Shown in pieces: positions 8,352 to 15,811 of a stretch of DNA of 35,576 nt. A program made the position numbers and the translations under genes. The stretch is from Planctomycetota bacterium (lineage in GTDB: Bacteria > Planctomycetota > Phycisphaerae > Phycisphaerales > UBA5793), in assembly GCA_963205185.1 (NCBI GenBank), contig CAUJHZ010000069.1:1-35576 (forward strand). Direction: 5' to 3'. The first letter of the stretch is position 1. Every line of letters starts with the position of its first letter. The notes under the pieces were generated by a model, which saw nothing but the letters and a program-made list of their open reading frames with translations, had not been told where the DNA came from and did not search any database.

Positions 8352-9197
8352 CTACTCGATCCCCACGATCGCGACGCCGAGTCGATTCGCGGCGTCGATG
8401 ACCTGCGGTTTGTCGATCAGGATGACGCGTCCGACGCCCAGCGCGACAGCCCGGCCGCCCGCCGCGTGAAAGCGCTCAATCGTCTCCACGCCGATGGTGG
8501 CCACATCCGCGCGCATGTCGTGATCGCGCGCGGAAGCCTTGAGCAGCAGCCAGGGCCGCCGGCCGCAGATGGCGCCGGCGCGATCGATCATCCCGTTGGT
8601 TCCTTCGGCCGCTTCCACGGCGATGACATCGCGCCCGCGAACGGCAATGGCCTGCCCCACGCCCAGCGCGAGCACCTGTTCGAGCAGCGGCCAGCCGAAA
8701 TCGATGTCGCGCTGCAATTCGGCGGTGGGGGAGGTGCGCGTCATCAGTCCCCGCGACGCGAGATGATCCGAAATGTACGTCCGACTGTCGATGAGCGTCA
8801 CTCCATTGCGACCCAGTTCCTCCGCCAGCGCCGTGAGGACGGCCGGAGTGCGCCGGTCGTGGCGCAGATAACGATACCACAGCAAGATGGCCCGCCAATC
8901 CGGCGGGTGGCGCAGGAACTGAAGTCGGGCAAACTTCCGCTTCTGCGAGACGCGGCCGACCATGATCGCTTCGCGCACCTGCCACTTGTGGAACGTGGAA
9001 ATCCACCGGCCCAGGCTCGTCAGACCCACCTCGCGGAACGAATCGCAATGCCCGGGCAGAGCCGCATCGAATTGACCTGCCAGCCCGATCGCCGCGACGC
9101 GCCCGCCTGCCGCGCGGATGCCGTCCGCCACGAGCAGGGGAAGCCTGCCCTGGCCGGCAATCAGGCCGATGCTGTCAAGCGGTTTGCGCCCGGACAT
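8352..9197 (-). CDS. lpxI: UDP-2,3-diacylglucosamine pyrophosphatase LpxI
   Basis: 281 residues. It hydrolyses UDP-2,3-diacylglucosamine to lipid X in lipid A synthesis, replacing LpxH. The N-terminal domain begins IGLIAGQGRLPLLVA (10-24). The catalytic domain has KRKFARLQFLR (86-96), the helix around ELQRDIDFGWPLL (160-172), AIAVRGRDVIAVEAAEGTN (183-201) and the late motif with Asp231 in DMRADVATIG. The usual EGTD motif reads EGTN here. No Shine-Dalgarno is seen; a TAACAT -10-like hexamer ends 6 nt before the ATG, so the mRNA may be leaderless. Its presence implies a lipid A-bearing outer membrane. Confidence 0.9.
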   Translation of the reverse strand: MSGRKPLDSIGLIAGQGRLPLLVADGIRAAGGRVAAIGLAGQFDAALPGHCDSFREVGLTSLGRWISTFHKWQVREAIMVGRVSQKRKFARLQFLRHPPDWRAILLWYRYLRHDRRTPAVLTALAEELGRNGVTLIDSRTYISDHLASRGLMTRTSPTAELQRDIDFGWPLLEQVLALGVGQAIAVRGRDVIAVEAAEGTNGMIDRAGAICGRRPWLLLKASARDHDMRADVATIGVETIERFHAAGGRAVALGVGRVILIDKPQVIDAANRLGVAIVGIE

Positions 9198-9290
9198 GTG
9201 CCAATGTTAGCGACCGCCGGCGTGGCAACGAAAGCGGGGGCCGGCGCTGGGCCGACCCCCGGGGAACGATTGATCTCGCCGCCAGAGCGA

Positions 9291-10106
9291 TTACGGCGCG
9301 TAATTGCGCGAGAGGTGCAGGTAGCGGAACCCGCCGCTGGTCATGATCGTGCGGACCAGCGTGCCGTCGAGGCCGTACTCATACAGTCCCGAGTTGCTCG
9401 ACACGAGCAGGTTGCCGTTGCCGGCCTGGATGATGCCGCGACCCGACCCCGTGATGGGGAACGTGGACTCCACGGTGCCGCTTGGCGTAATGATCGTGAC
9501 ACTCTGCGCGGTGAACCCGACGACGGCCACGCGCGGGCCGTTGGTCGTGTTGATGAGCGTCGCCTGCTCGGGGAAATCGATCGTGCCGTTGGGCAGTCCG
9601 CCGATCAGCTGGCCGCTGAGGTTGTAGACATCCACCGTGTCATCGCCGAGATCGCTGGCGACGAGGCGGTTCTGCACGTAGAACACGTCGAAGAAGTCGC
9701 CGGGGATGTTCTGTGAAAGGACATCGCCGTTGCGGTCCCAGGCGTAGATGCCCGAGGCGGCGGCGCCGACGACATAGCCGTTGGGCAGCAGGTTGATGCC
9801 GCGCAGGTTATCGACGGGGGCGCTGATGTACTCGCCGATGAGCGAGCCATTCGCATTCATGTGCCAGATCGTGTCGCCGGACTGGTCGCTCATGAGCAGC
9901 GTGCCGCCGGGGCCGTCGATCACGGCGATTCCCAGCGAGGAGAAGCTCACATCGAAAGTGCCGAGCGGATCGCCCGTCATGCGGTCGAGCACCTGAACGG
10001 TATCGGCCGTCGCGTCGTTCATGAGGATCACCTGTCCGGGGGCGACCGAGCCGGCCGCAAAGGTGAACGCCGCCGCGACAAATCCTCTTGTCATGCATTT
10101 GAACAT
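9291..10106 (-). CDS. Secreted single-domain beta-propeller protein
   Basis: 271 residues from ATG 10106, chosen because AAGGAG lies 11 nt upstream and a signal peptide follows directly (MTRGFVAAAFTFAAGSVAPGQ). The mature part is built of repeated four-strand units with motifs such as TVQVLDRMTGDPLGTF, GTLLMSDQSGDTIWHM, GYVVGAAASGIYAWDR and GNLLVSSNSGLYEYGLDG, as in YVTN/NHL-like propellers. It aligns along its length with the C-terminal half of the HAF-repeat protein at 20309-22126; shared wording includes the ends GGFRYL and GGYQYL. No catalytic residues are evident. It is probably an exported binding or structural protein. It stands alone, with 182 bp upstream free of genes. Confidence 0.7.
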   Translation of the reverse strand: MFKCMTRGFVAAAFTFAAGSVAPGQVILMNDATADTVQVLDRMTGDPLGTFDVSFSSLGIAVIDGPGGTLLMSDQSGDTIWHMNANGSLIGEYISAPVDNLRGINLLPNGYVVGAAASGIYAWDRNGDVLSQNIPGDFFDVFYVQNRLVASDLGDDTVDVYNLSGQLIGGLPNGTIDFPEQATLINTTNGPRVAVVGFTAQSVTIITPSGTVESTFPITGSGRGIIQAGNGNLLVSSNSGLYEYGLDGTLVRTIMTSGGFRYLHLSRNYAP

Positions 10107-10288
10107 ATCTTTCACAACTCCTTGCGTGACTCCGAAGTCGCGCTCGCGGCACCTGCTCGTGCTGCCTCTCAGCACGGCCACTCAGGCGCTCGGTTCACAA
10201 GCGAGGAGCTTCGTCGTCCTCAGAGCCAGTATACCGGAATGGGAAGCGAAGTGCGCGCCGATTGAGAGGGCGCGGGTGGAAATCATGG

Positions 10289-10834
10289 TCAGCCGAGGCG
10301 TTCGATCGCCTGCTCCGGCTCGCTTACCACCTCGAGAAGGGCGACCACATCGGCCGTCATAAAGCCCTCATCCACACCGCGCTGCAGCATGGCAATGAGT
10401 GGATCGAAGTATCCATTGACGTTGACGACAATCAGCGGCTTGTCGTGGTCTTGCAATTTTCGGGCCACGAGCATCTCGAAGAGTTCTTCATACGTCCCCA
10501 CGCCGCCGGGCAGGGCGATGAACGCGTCGGCCAGTTCCTCCATGCGCTGCTTGCGAATGCGCATCGTCGGCACGATTTCGAGTTCATCGCAGGTCTCGCG
10601 GGCGTACTCGAGCGCTGCCAGCTTTTCGGTGATGATCCCATGCACGCGCCCGCCGTGGCGGTGCACACTGTCGGCCACGCAGCCCATGAGCCCGAAACTC
10701 CCGCCGCCGTACACCAGCATCAGGCCCGAGCGCGCAATAGCCCGGCCGAGCCGTTCGGCCGCGTCAAAGTAGACGCGATCGAGGTCCTGGCTCGAAGCGC
10801 AATACACGGTGACCTGGTGGATGGCGTGAGGCAT
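10289..10834 (-). CDS. LOG-family protein (nucleotide 5'-monophosphate phosphoribohydrolase)
   Basis: 181 residues from ATG 10834; the frame stays open upstream but that sequence is low-complexity and the family begins at VTVYCASS. The Rossmann-like fold shows LMLVYGGGSFGLMG (39-51), then MRIRKQRMEELADAFIALPGG (91-111) and the signature PGGVGTYEE (109-117), with the Arg and Glu used by LOG enzymes. Characterised members cleave the N-glycosidic bond of cytokinin ribotides or other nucleoside monophosphates, once misannotated as lysine decarboxylase. No Shine-Dalgarno is evident. It lies 52 bp downstream of the metallopeptidase gene. Confidence 0.85.
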   Translation of the reverse strand: MPHAIHQVTVYCASSQDLDRVYFDAAERLGRAIARSGLMLVYGGGSFGLMGCVADSVHRHGGRVHGIITEKLAALEYARETCDELEIVPTMRIRKQRMEELADAFIALPGGVGTYEELFEMLVARKLQDHDKPLIVVNVNGYFDPLIAMLQRGVDEGFMTADVVALLEVVSEPEQAIERLG

Positions 10835-10886
10835 CGCAGTCGGAACAATCAGAGGCGATCTTAGGCCCGCCGCCCGACCGGCCGAC

Positions 10887-11954
10887 TCACGGCTCTTGCA
10901 GTTGCCGCCGGGCCAGAAACGCCGCGATGATCTCATCAACCGCTTGCGCGGCGGGGGTGGCCTCGGTGAGATGATGCCGCCACGCCGGCCGAACGCACGC
11001 CGCCGCCTCGGGCACCTTGTCGTAATAGCCGGCGGCATCGCCGTAGTCACGGTGAGTGTCATCGATGAATCGCCGCACCGTTTCACCCGCCTGCACGAAC
11101 ATCAGCGTGTGCGGCACGTCGCGCCAGGCTGCGTCCGTGCGAGCCACGCCGTTGGCGACGAGTCGGCCGCGCAGCAGCTGTAATGCCGTGTCCTGCGATT
11201 GCGTGGCAAGATCAAGCGCGTGAATCGACTCGTGCAGCACAACTTCATCCAGCAGCGAGCCGCTCGCGTGCTCGACGCCGACGAAGCAAACGCCGCCTCC
11301 GCCGCGCTGACGGTGGGTAAACCCGCCCGGCGCCGGAGACTCGGCCACGAGGTAGACCGGAATCGTCAGATCACTCACGGTCATCGCCAGCGCGGTGGTG
11401 ATGAATTCGTAGCACTCGTCCTGCCTGGCGAGGAGATCGTGCGCCAGCCCCAATCGTGCCTGCTCGATCTGCTCTCGATGCTGCGGCCAGACTGCCTCCA
11501 TGAACGCAGGTTCGACTTCGGCGTAGGCGGCGGCGAGGCGAATGGCGCCCTCGCGCAACCTCACCGCGCCGCCGGATGCGGGCTTGAACGACTCGGGCAG
11601 ATTGCCGCACGCCGCCATGGCGTCGGCGGCTGATGCGTAGCCGGCGAGGAGCGGTTCGATGAGCCCCCAGCCGCGCTCACCGCCGAGATCGGACTCGAGT
11701 TGTGCCGCGGCATCGATTGCGGCGTCGAACTCATGCGCCGCGTCGCCTTCCGCGAACGCATGGCCGCGCGATTCCAACGGTTGATCGCCTTGCGCCCGCA
11801 CGTAGAAATGCAGGTCGATGAACGAGTTTGTGCGCAAATCCAGGCGCACTGATCCAGATGGCGAGGCGGCGCGGGCGCCTTCCTGGGCCTCGACGGGGCC
11901 GCTCAGCAGGACCAGAAGCAGAATGGAGATGAGCGGGCGGGCGGATCTTTGCAT
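10887..11954 (-). CDS. Secreted HExxH metallopeptidase-like protein
   Basis: 355 residues from ATG 11954, which has GGAGAG 8 nt upstream. The signal peptide is SARPLISILLLVLLSGPVEA (4-23). The zinc-binding motif is HESIHALD (241-248); Glu291 in QAGETVRRF is a candidate third ligand. The sequence GGVCFVGVEHASGSLLDEVVLHE before the motif is typical of peptidases whose fold puts a long strand ahead of the active-site helix. Substrate and MEROPS family are not clear. Its upstream region, shared divergently with the next plus-strand gene, contains the first dif-like repeat about 127 bp from the start. Confidence 0.6.
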   Translation of the reverse strand: MQRSARPLISILLLVLLSGPVEAQEGARAASPSGSVRLDLRTNSFIDLHFYVRAQGDQPLESRGHAFAEGDAAHEFDAAIDAAAQLESDLGGERGWGLIEPLLAGYASAADAMAACGNLPESFKPASGGAVRLREGAIRLAAAYAEVEPAFMEAVWPQHREQIEQARLGLAHDLLARQDECYEFITTALAMTVSDLTIPVYLVAESPAPGGFTHRQRGGGGVCFVGVEHASGSLLDEVVLHESIHALDLATQSQDTALQLLRGRLVANGVARTDAAWRDVPHTLMFVQAGETVRRFIDDTHRDYGDAAGYYDKVPEAAACVRPAWRHHLTEATPAAQAVDEIIAAFLARRQLQEP

Positions 11955-12079
11955 CAGCGGAACTCTCCCCAAGTGCTGGATGTGGCGAGTATATGGAAGC
12001 GAGCCCGTTGCTCGCCGGGAGAGCCGGCGATGGATGGGTTGCCCGCGCGACCTCGGAAACTGGAGCCCTATCCGGCTCT

Positions 12080-12107
12080 GCTTAACATAACATGTATGCT
12101 CACTGAG
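12080..12107. other. dif-like recombination site, copy 1
   Basis: Reading the plus strand, an 11-bp arm GCTTAACATAA is followed by spacer CATGTA and arm TGCTCACTGAG. The first arm matches the XerD arm of canonical dif (ATTTAACATAA in this orientation) at 9 of 11; the second arm is poor. Bases 12081-12097 are identical to 13350-13366. The site also opens a 50-nt foldback with GTTAGGT at 12123-12129. It is AT-rich in a GC-rich setting. Confidence 0.4.
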
Positions 12108-12151
12108 AATGTAATACGTTACGTTAGGTCCGCACAGGCGCGAGGTGTGTG

Positions 12152-12784
12152 ATGTTATATTCATCGTTCGATGATTTCTACGTGCAGGTGTTCAAGGAAT
12201 TCGATCGGAATGGTGCGAAGTGGGCACTGCTTCGGCGGTGGGAGTTTCGAGGGGTGGACGAGGGCGACGTGGTTGATGCGTTCCATGATGAGATGGTATG
12301 GGTGGAGCAGCAGTGGGAGCGTGGGCGTGATGTTACGGTAGAGGCGTTCAAGGGGGAGACGCCGTCGCAAGTGTGCGCGTGGTTTAGGTGGGCGGCCAAT
12401 CGGCGGTTGGTCATGATCGTTTCGAATCGGTGTCGACGCGTGAGTGCGTGGCATCGATACGTGGCTAGGTACGGGAAGTACCGGCTCGAGGAAGCCGGGG
12501 GGGGCGGGTGGAGTGAGGGGTGGGACGGTGTTTGTCCTGGCTGGCTTGTGAGGGCGATTGGAAGCGTGTACGGCGATGTGCTGTGGCGGGTTGCCGTGTG
12601 CGGCGACTCGGAGCTGGAGTACGCGGTTCGTGAGCAGCTGTCGTCGATTGAAGTGCGGCGCCGGTATCGTGCGGCAAAGCAGGTGTGCCGCGATCTTCTG
12701 TGGCCGGGGTGTCAGGGGTCGCCGGGGTGGGTTGGCGTGCCTGAGGCCGTCAGGGAGCGTCTGCGGCGTCTGACGGCCGCGTAG
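12152..12784 (+). CDS. Hypothetical protein, weakly like sigma-70 region 2
   Basis: 210 residues from ATG 12152 (a GTG at 12149 is also possible; GAGGTG lies just upstream). I do not recognise the family. Two stretches recall ECF sigma region 2: GVDEGDVVDAFHDEMVWVEQQ (about 33-53), in the place of the DAEDLVQETF helix, and CAWFRWAANRRLVMIVSNRCRR (about 75-96), in the place of the FRxWLxxIARN...RR helix. No region-4 helix-turn-helix is obvious in the rest, which is rich in Trp and Arg and ends RERLRRLTAA. Codon use is heavily G-skewed. It is the main gene of the repeat-bounded module. It could be a divergent regulator, or this resemblance may be chance. Confidence 0.55.
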   Translation: MLYSSFDDFYVQVFKEFDRNGAKWALLRRWEFRGVDEGDVVDAFHDEMVWVEQQWERGRDVTVEAFKGETPSQVCAWFRWAANRRLVMIVSNRCRRVSAWHRYVARYGKYRLEEAGGGGWSEGWDGVCPGWLVRAIGSVYGDVLWRVAVCGDSELEYAVREQLSSIEVRRRYRAAKQVCRDLLWPGCQGSPGWVGVPEAVRERLRRLTAA

Positions 12785-12850
12785 CGGGCAAGATGGACCA
12801 TCTCGCGGGGGCGGGTCGAGCGGGCGTCGAGCGGAAGCTCCGACCGCCGA

Positions 12851-12877
12851 ACCGCCCCCTCTCTAACAAGGGGCGGT
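12851..12877. terminator. Perfect 8-bp GC hairpin after the module's first gene
   Basis: ACCGCCCC (12851-12858) pairs fully with GGGGCGGT (12870-12877) around an 11-nt loop, 66 bp past the stop at 12784. There is no T-tract, so it may terminate weakly or belong to the structured stretch that follows. Confidence 0.4.
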
Positions 12878-13085
12878 GAGTGAAGCGCATAGCGGGTGTG
12901 TTGGCGTCGTAAGTGGTTGGTTTTTCAGACGCTTGGCGGTTTCACTCTCTCTGACGCTCGATCCGGGCCCCAAACCTCACCCTGACCACCTGCGTGAGGG
13001 GGTTTTCGCCGATTGGCAAATGATTCTCACGCGGGTGGCCTGGGTGACTGCTGGGTCCGCGGCTCGACGCCGCCGGGCCCAGTCG
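12878..13085 (+). other. Hairpin-dense non-coding stretch
   Basis: Three more foldbacks follow in sequence. GAGTGAA (12878-12884) pairs with TTCACTC (12941-12947), with GCGTC/GACGC nested inside. A 13-bp stem with one mismatch joins 12986-12998 and 13026-13038 around a 27-nt loop. CTGGGTCCG near 13051 can pair with CGGGCCCAG near 13078. No convincing gene occupies this part. A structured RNA or single-stranded DNA folding element is possible, but GC-rich sequence forms such stems readily. Confidence 0.3.
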
Positions 13086-13120
13086 AGGGTGCTGTGCCAG
13101 CCGATGACGTGCCAGGTCAG

Positions 13121-13276
13121 ATGTGGCTATTCCCGGACTGGATGAGGTGCCAGCGTTGCGGGTGTCCGATGCGGCGGGGATGTGCGTTCTATTGCTCGAC
13201 GCGATGCCGGGTGGCCGCGTGGCGGGCAAGGCGGCGGGCAGAGGTTATACCTGGCGAATCTCGTTCAAGCGGTTGA
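13121..13276 (+). CDS. Small zinc-finger protein (51 aa)
   Basis: From ATG 13121 the product begins MWLFPDWMRCQRCGCPM and continues with FYCSTRCRVAAWRARRR. The CxxCGxP...YCSxxCRxxAWRxR arrangement is a small zinc-binding motif seen in short proteins and near DNA-binding or mobile-element genes; four cysteines plus a basic helix suggest nucleic-acid contact. The frame stays open to a TTG at 13013, but the added 36 residues show no conserved feature and that start falls in a hairpin loop. AGGT precedes the ATG. It lies 73 bp before the second dif-like repeat, inside the repeat-bounded module. Confidence 0.5.
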   Translation: MWLFPDWMRCQRCGCPMRRGCAFYCSTRCRVAAWRARRRAEVIPGESRSSG

Positions 13277-13348
13277 GGTCGGACGTCCGATGGGAGTACC
13301 ATGTGTAGGGGTGGTCGGCGTGGCCGCCCCAAGTCTCTGACCAGCGGC

Positions 13349-13376
13349 ACTTAACATAACATGTATTATAGGACGA
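13349..13376. other. dif-like recombination site, copy 2
   Basis: The plus strand shows arm ACTTAACATAA, 6-bp spacer CATGTA, then arm TTATAGGACGA. Compared with E. coli dif in the same orientation, the first arm matches ATTTAACATAA at 10 of 11 and the second begins with the conserved TTAT. The 11-6-11 layout is right for XerC/XerD. It is the better of the two copies. The 119 bp between it and the stop at 13496 holds no other feature. Confidence 0.45.
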
Positions 13377-13495
13377 TGTACCAAGGCCGCGAAACGGCAG
13401 GGGGCTGAGGCCGGCGATGCCTCGTACGTTGCTGCAATTGCCAGACTTACGTCGCAATCCACCGGTGGCTTCGTCCGAGGCCCTGGCACATGGCT

Positions 13496-15811
13496 CTACT
13501 CGATCTGCGTCTCCACGACGTTGCTTACGGCGGCACGCTGGGCGGCCTGGAACCAGACCGTCCTCGGGTTGATGTTGGGGATCGGAAGCGTCCATGTGAC
13601 AGTGCCGTTGGCATCAGTCATCTTCGGGCTGCCCGCCTGGGTCGGGTTTCGCAGCCCGATCGTCACGTTGAGCTGAGGCACGTACGTGCTCCCCAGGCCC
13701 TGCAGGCTGTAGCCGAGGTGTGTCTGCTCATTGGGCCAGGCGCAGGTGACGGTGAATCGGCCGGTCTGGCCGCCGATGAGGCGGCTGACCGCGAGTTGCG
13801 GCTGGCCGAGATTGCACTCCTGGTAGATCAGCGTGACGGTCGCGGTGTTCGAGTCGCCATTGGGGTGCGTCCAGCGGAAGGTCAGCGAGTCGGTGCCGGT
13901 TGCGTTCGGATCCGCCTGACAGACGCGGTACGGCCCGGGCGTGGTCGAGATGATCGTGGACTGACTCGGCGGCGTGAGGATCTCGTATCCCAGGCTCGAC
14001 GAGAACTGATTGAACGAGCCGGGCAATTCGAGCAGGAACGGCTCGCCCGCCAGGACGTATTTCGTAAAACTGTGCGCGATCGGCGTGATCACCGTCGGCT
14101 CACCTGGATCATCCCACACAAATTCGTGGAGAGGCTCCGTGCGAACCTTGCGGCCGTCGGTGTAGAGCACCTCGCCCTGCACGTAGACGTCGCCGGCACC
14201 GAGCGTGGCGCCGTAGATGAGAATCGGCTCGAATGGTTGCGTCGTGGCTCCGAGCACGCGGCCGTTGAGAATGACGCGAAACTCGGCGATCGGCGTGCCG
14301 AACCCTTCGACGGTAAAGTTGAACCGGCTGTCGTAGTTGCCCGCGGCACGGTTGCAGCTGATCGATGCAGTGCGGATGTTGTTGTTGATCATGATGCTGC
14401 CCACCCACCGGCCGGTGGCGCGCACATCCGAATCGTCGTACGCGAGCACGCGCAGATCGTGATAGCCATCCGCGTATCGGCGCGTGTCCAGTGAGAAAGT
14501 CCGATTGCGCGCGACGGATTGAACGAGCACGCCGTCGATCAGCAGGTCGAAATGATCGATGCGCGCCGTCGGGTGGCTGGTCGTGGCGGTGGGAGTCAGC
14601 GTGATCACGCCGGAGACGGGGTCAACCGGCGCATCAGCCACATCCACCTGCGGAATGTACGTGAACGGCTGAGTGATCGGGTCGCCGAGCAGGAGCAACT
14701 GATACGGGATGTAGGCGACGCTGCGCAGCACCGACTCGCCCAGCGTGAGTCCCTGGTAGTAGTACAGCTGCATCCGCGCCTGCGGGAACTTGCCCGGGTA
14801 GTTGCACGGCTCTTCGACGGTGCCGGTGGTGCCGCTGGCGCCATTGGCGATCCAGCGCGACATCTTGGTCTGCGAACCGTTGTCGAACGTGCCGGCGTAA
14901 CTCGTCAGATGGTCGCAGTAGGCGCCGGGCAGGATCGTCATGTTCGCGCCTTCGATGTCGAGCGTGGCAGCGCCGGTAAGAATGCCCATCACATCCTGCT
15001 CGCCCGTGGGCAACGGATCACAGCAGCGGTTCTCCGCCTGCCCGCCGCGCGCGAGGATTTCGCTGACAATGATGGGATACAGCCCGTCGCGCGGCCCACT
15101 TCGCGCCACGTCGTTGGTCTTCATGAAGTAGAACGTCCCCACCGGATGCGTGCCGTCTGCGGCGACGCTGCGATCGATCATGTCGAGCACTTCGCTGACC
15201 GTATTGCCTCGCGTGCCCGTGTAGCCGAGCATGGCGCCGATGAAATAGCGCTCCGCATCCGAGCGCTCGCTCGGTTCGCCGCTGAACCAGGCGATGTTGC
15301 TGTCAAAGCCGATGGGCACGTTGCTGGCGCTGAAATAGCGATTGGTGCGCGTGGAGAAGTTGCCCCCCACCCGGACCGAATCCGTGATGTGGGCCATCGT
15401 GAATGCCGAACTCGTTGCAAAGCGCGTCACCGGCGAGCACGAATCGCTCACCAGGCCCGGGGCGCTGACGAAAAAGTCGCTTCCAGGCGCGACCACGATG
15501 TAGTCGATGTGGTCGCCGAGCTGGCGGTTGGCCAGCGCGCCGAGCAGCGCGCTGACGTTCTCATCGGCGAACTGCTGATAGTTGGCCGTCGCCGCCGTCA
15601 GATAGAGGACGTTGCTCTCGGGGATGTCGCGCCGGAGGCGGTAGTAGTTGCCCACCAGCAGCGAATCCTTGTCCATCGGGTTGATGATGAGCAGGACGTT
15701 TTCCGCACCGCCCGACGCCAGGCAGGGTGAGGCCGCCGGCATCACGAGCCCGGCCCCCACTGCGATCGCGTTTACGACATATCGGACCCGCGTGCGACTG
15801 AACCAGCCCAT
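13496..15811 (-). CDS. TIGR03790-family secreted protein with extra C-terminal domains
   Basis: 771 residues from ATG 15811, preceded by a GGGGAGGGGAG Shine-Dalgarno. The N-terminus is basic then hydrophobic (VNAIAVGAGLVMPAASPCLASG), an export signal. ENVLLIINPMDKDSLLVGNYY, then RRDIPESNVLYL, HIDYIVVAPGSDFF and a late ILPGAYCDHLTSYAG are the TIGR03790 pattern, a family of unknown biochemical role with a caspase/gingipain-like layout. A beta-sandwich stretch (about 400-560) and an Ig-like part follow. Residues 669-771 form a domain also found at the C-terminus of the divergent neighbour at 16111. The protein is probably extracellular or surface-bound. Confidence 0.75.
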   Translation of the reverse strand: MGWFSRTRVRYVVNAIAVGAGLVMPAASPCLASGGAENVLLIINPMDKDSLLVGNYYRLRRDIPESNVLYLTAATANYQQFADENVSALLGALANRQLGDHIDYIVVAPGSDFFVSAPGLVSDSCSPVTRFATSSAFTMAHITDSVRVGGNFSTRTNRYFSASNVPIGFDSNIAWFSGEPSERSDAERYFIGAMLGYTGTRGNTVSEVLDMIDRSVAADGTHPVGTFYFMKTNDVARSGPRDGLYPIIVSEILARGGQAENRCCDPLPTGEQDVMGILTGAATLDIEGANMTILPGAYCDHLTSYAGTFDNGSQTKMSRWIANGASGTTGTVEEPCNYPGKFPQARMQLYYYQGLTLGESVLRSVAYIPYQLLLLGDPITQPFTYIPQVDVADAPVDPVSGVITLTPTATTSHPTARIDHFDLLIDGVLVQSVARNRTFSLDTRRYADGYHDLRVLAYDDSDVRATGRWVGSIMINNNIRTASISCNRAAGNYDSRFNFTVEGFGTPIAEFRVILNGRVLGATTQPFEPILIYGATLGAGDVYVQGEVLYTDGRKVRTEPLHEFVWDDPGEPTVITPIAHSFTKYVLAGEPFLLELPGSFNQFSSSLGYEILTPPSQSTIISTTPGPYRVCQADPNATGTDSLTFRWTHPNGDSNTATVTLIYQECNLGQPQLAVSRLIGGQTGRFTVTCAWPNEQTHLGYSLQGLGSTYVPQLNVTIGLRNPTQAGSPKMTDANGTVTWTLPIPNINPRTVWFQAAQRAAVSNVVETQIE

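Larger units (their letters stand above)
12081..13366. mobile_element. Candidate 1.27-kb module bounded by direct repeats
   Basis: A 17-bp perfect direct repeat marks both edges (12081-12097, 13350-13366). Between them the plus strand is strikingly rich in G over C (GGGTGG, GTGTGCG, GGGGGGGCGGG) and codon choice is unlike the flanking genes, which suggests separate ancestry. The contents are one 210-residue gene, a hairpin-rich non-coding part and a small zinc-finger gene. There is no transposase or integrase, so movement would need host recombinases such as XerC/XerD. Excision between the repeats would leave one site. Confidence 0.45.

Noticed and set aside
7596-9716. 706-codon plus-strand open frame
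   Set aside because: It crosses three minus-strand genes (tlyA-like, lpxI, propeller) with clear family motifs; this one has none.
12112-12117. Promoter for the module's first gene (TTAACA ... TAATAC)
   Set aside because: The two hexamers are 24 bp apart, too far for a standard sigma-70 promoter.
10887-12164. Long start (425 aa) for the secreted metallopeptidase
   Set aside because: The added 70 residues precede the signal peptide and read through the AT-rich repeat; ATG 11954 has a good Shine-Dalgarno.
13013-13120. TTG-initiated N-terminal extension of the zinc-finger gene
   Set aside because: The extra residues have no conserved feature and the TTG falls in the loop of a long hairpin; it remains an alternative only.
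12080-13376. Integron cassette
   Set aside because: The left site matches attC end boxes, but the right site lacks a GTTRRRY partner and no integron integrase is present; kept only as a separate observation.
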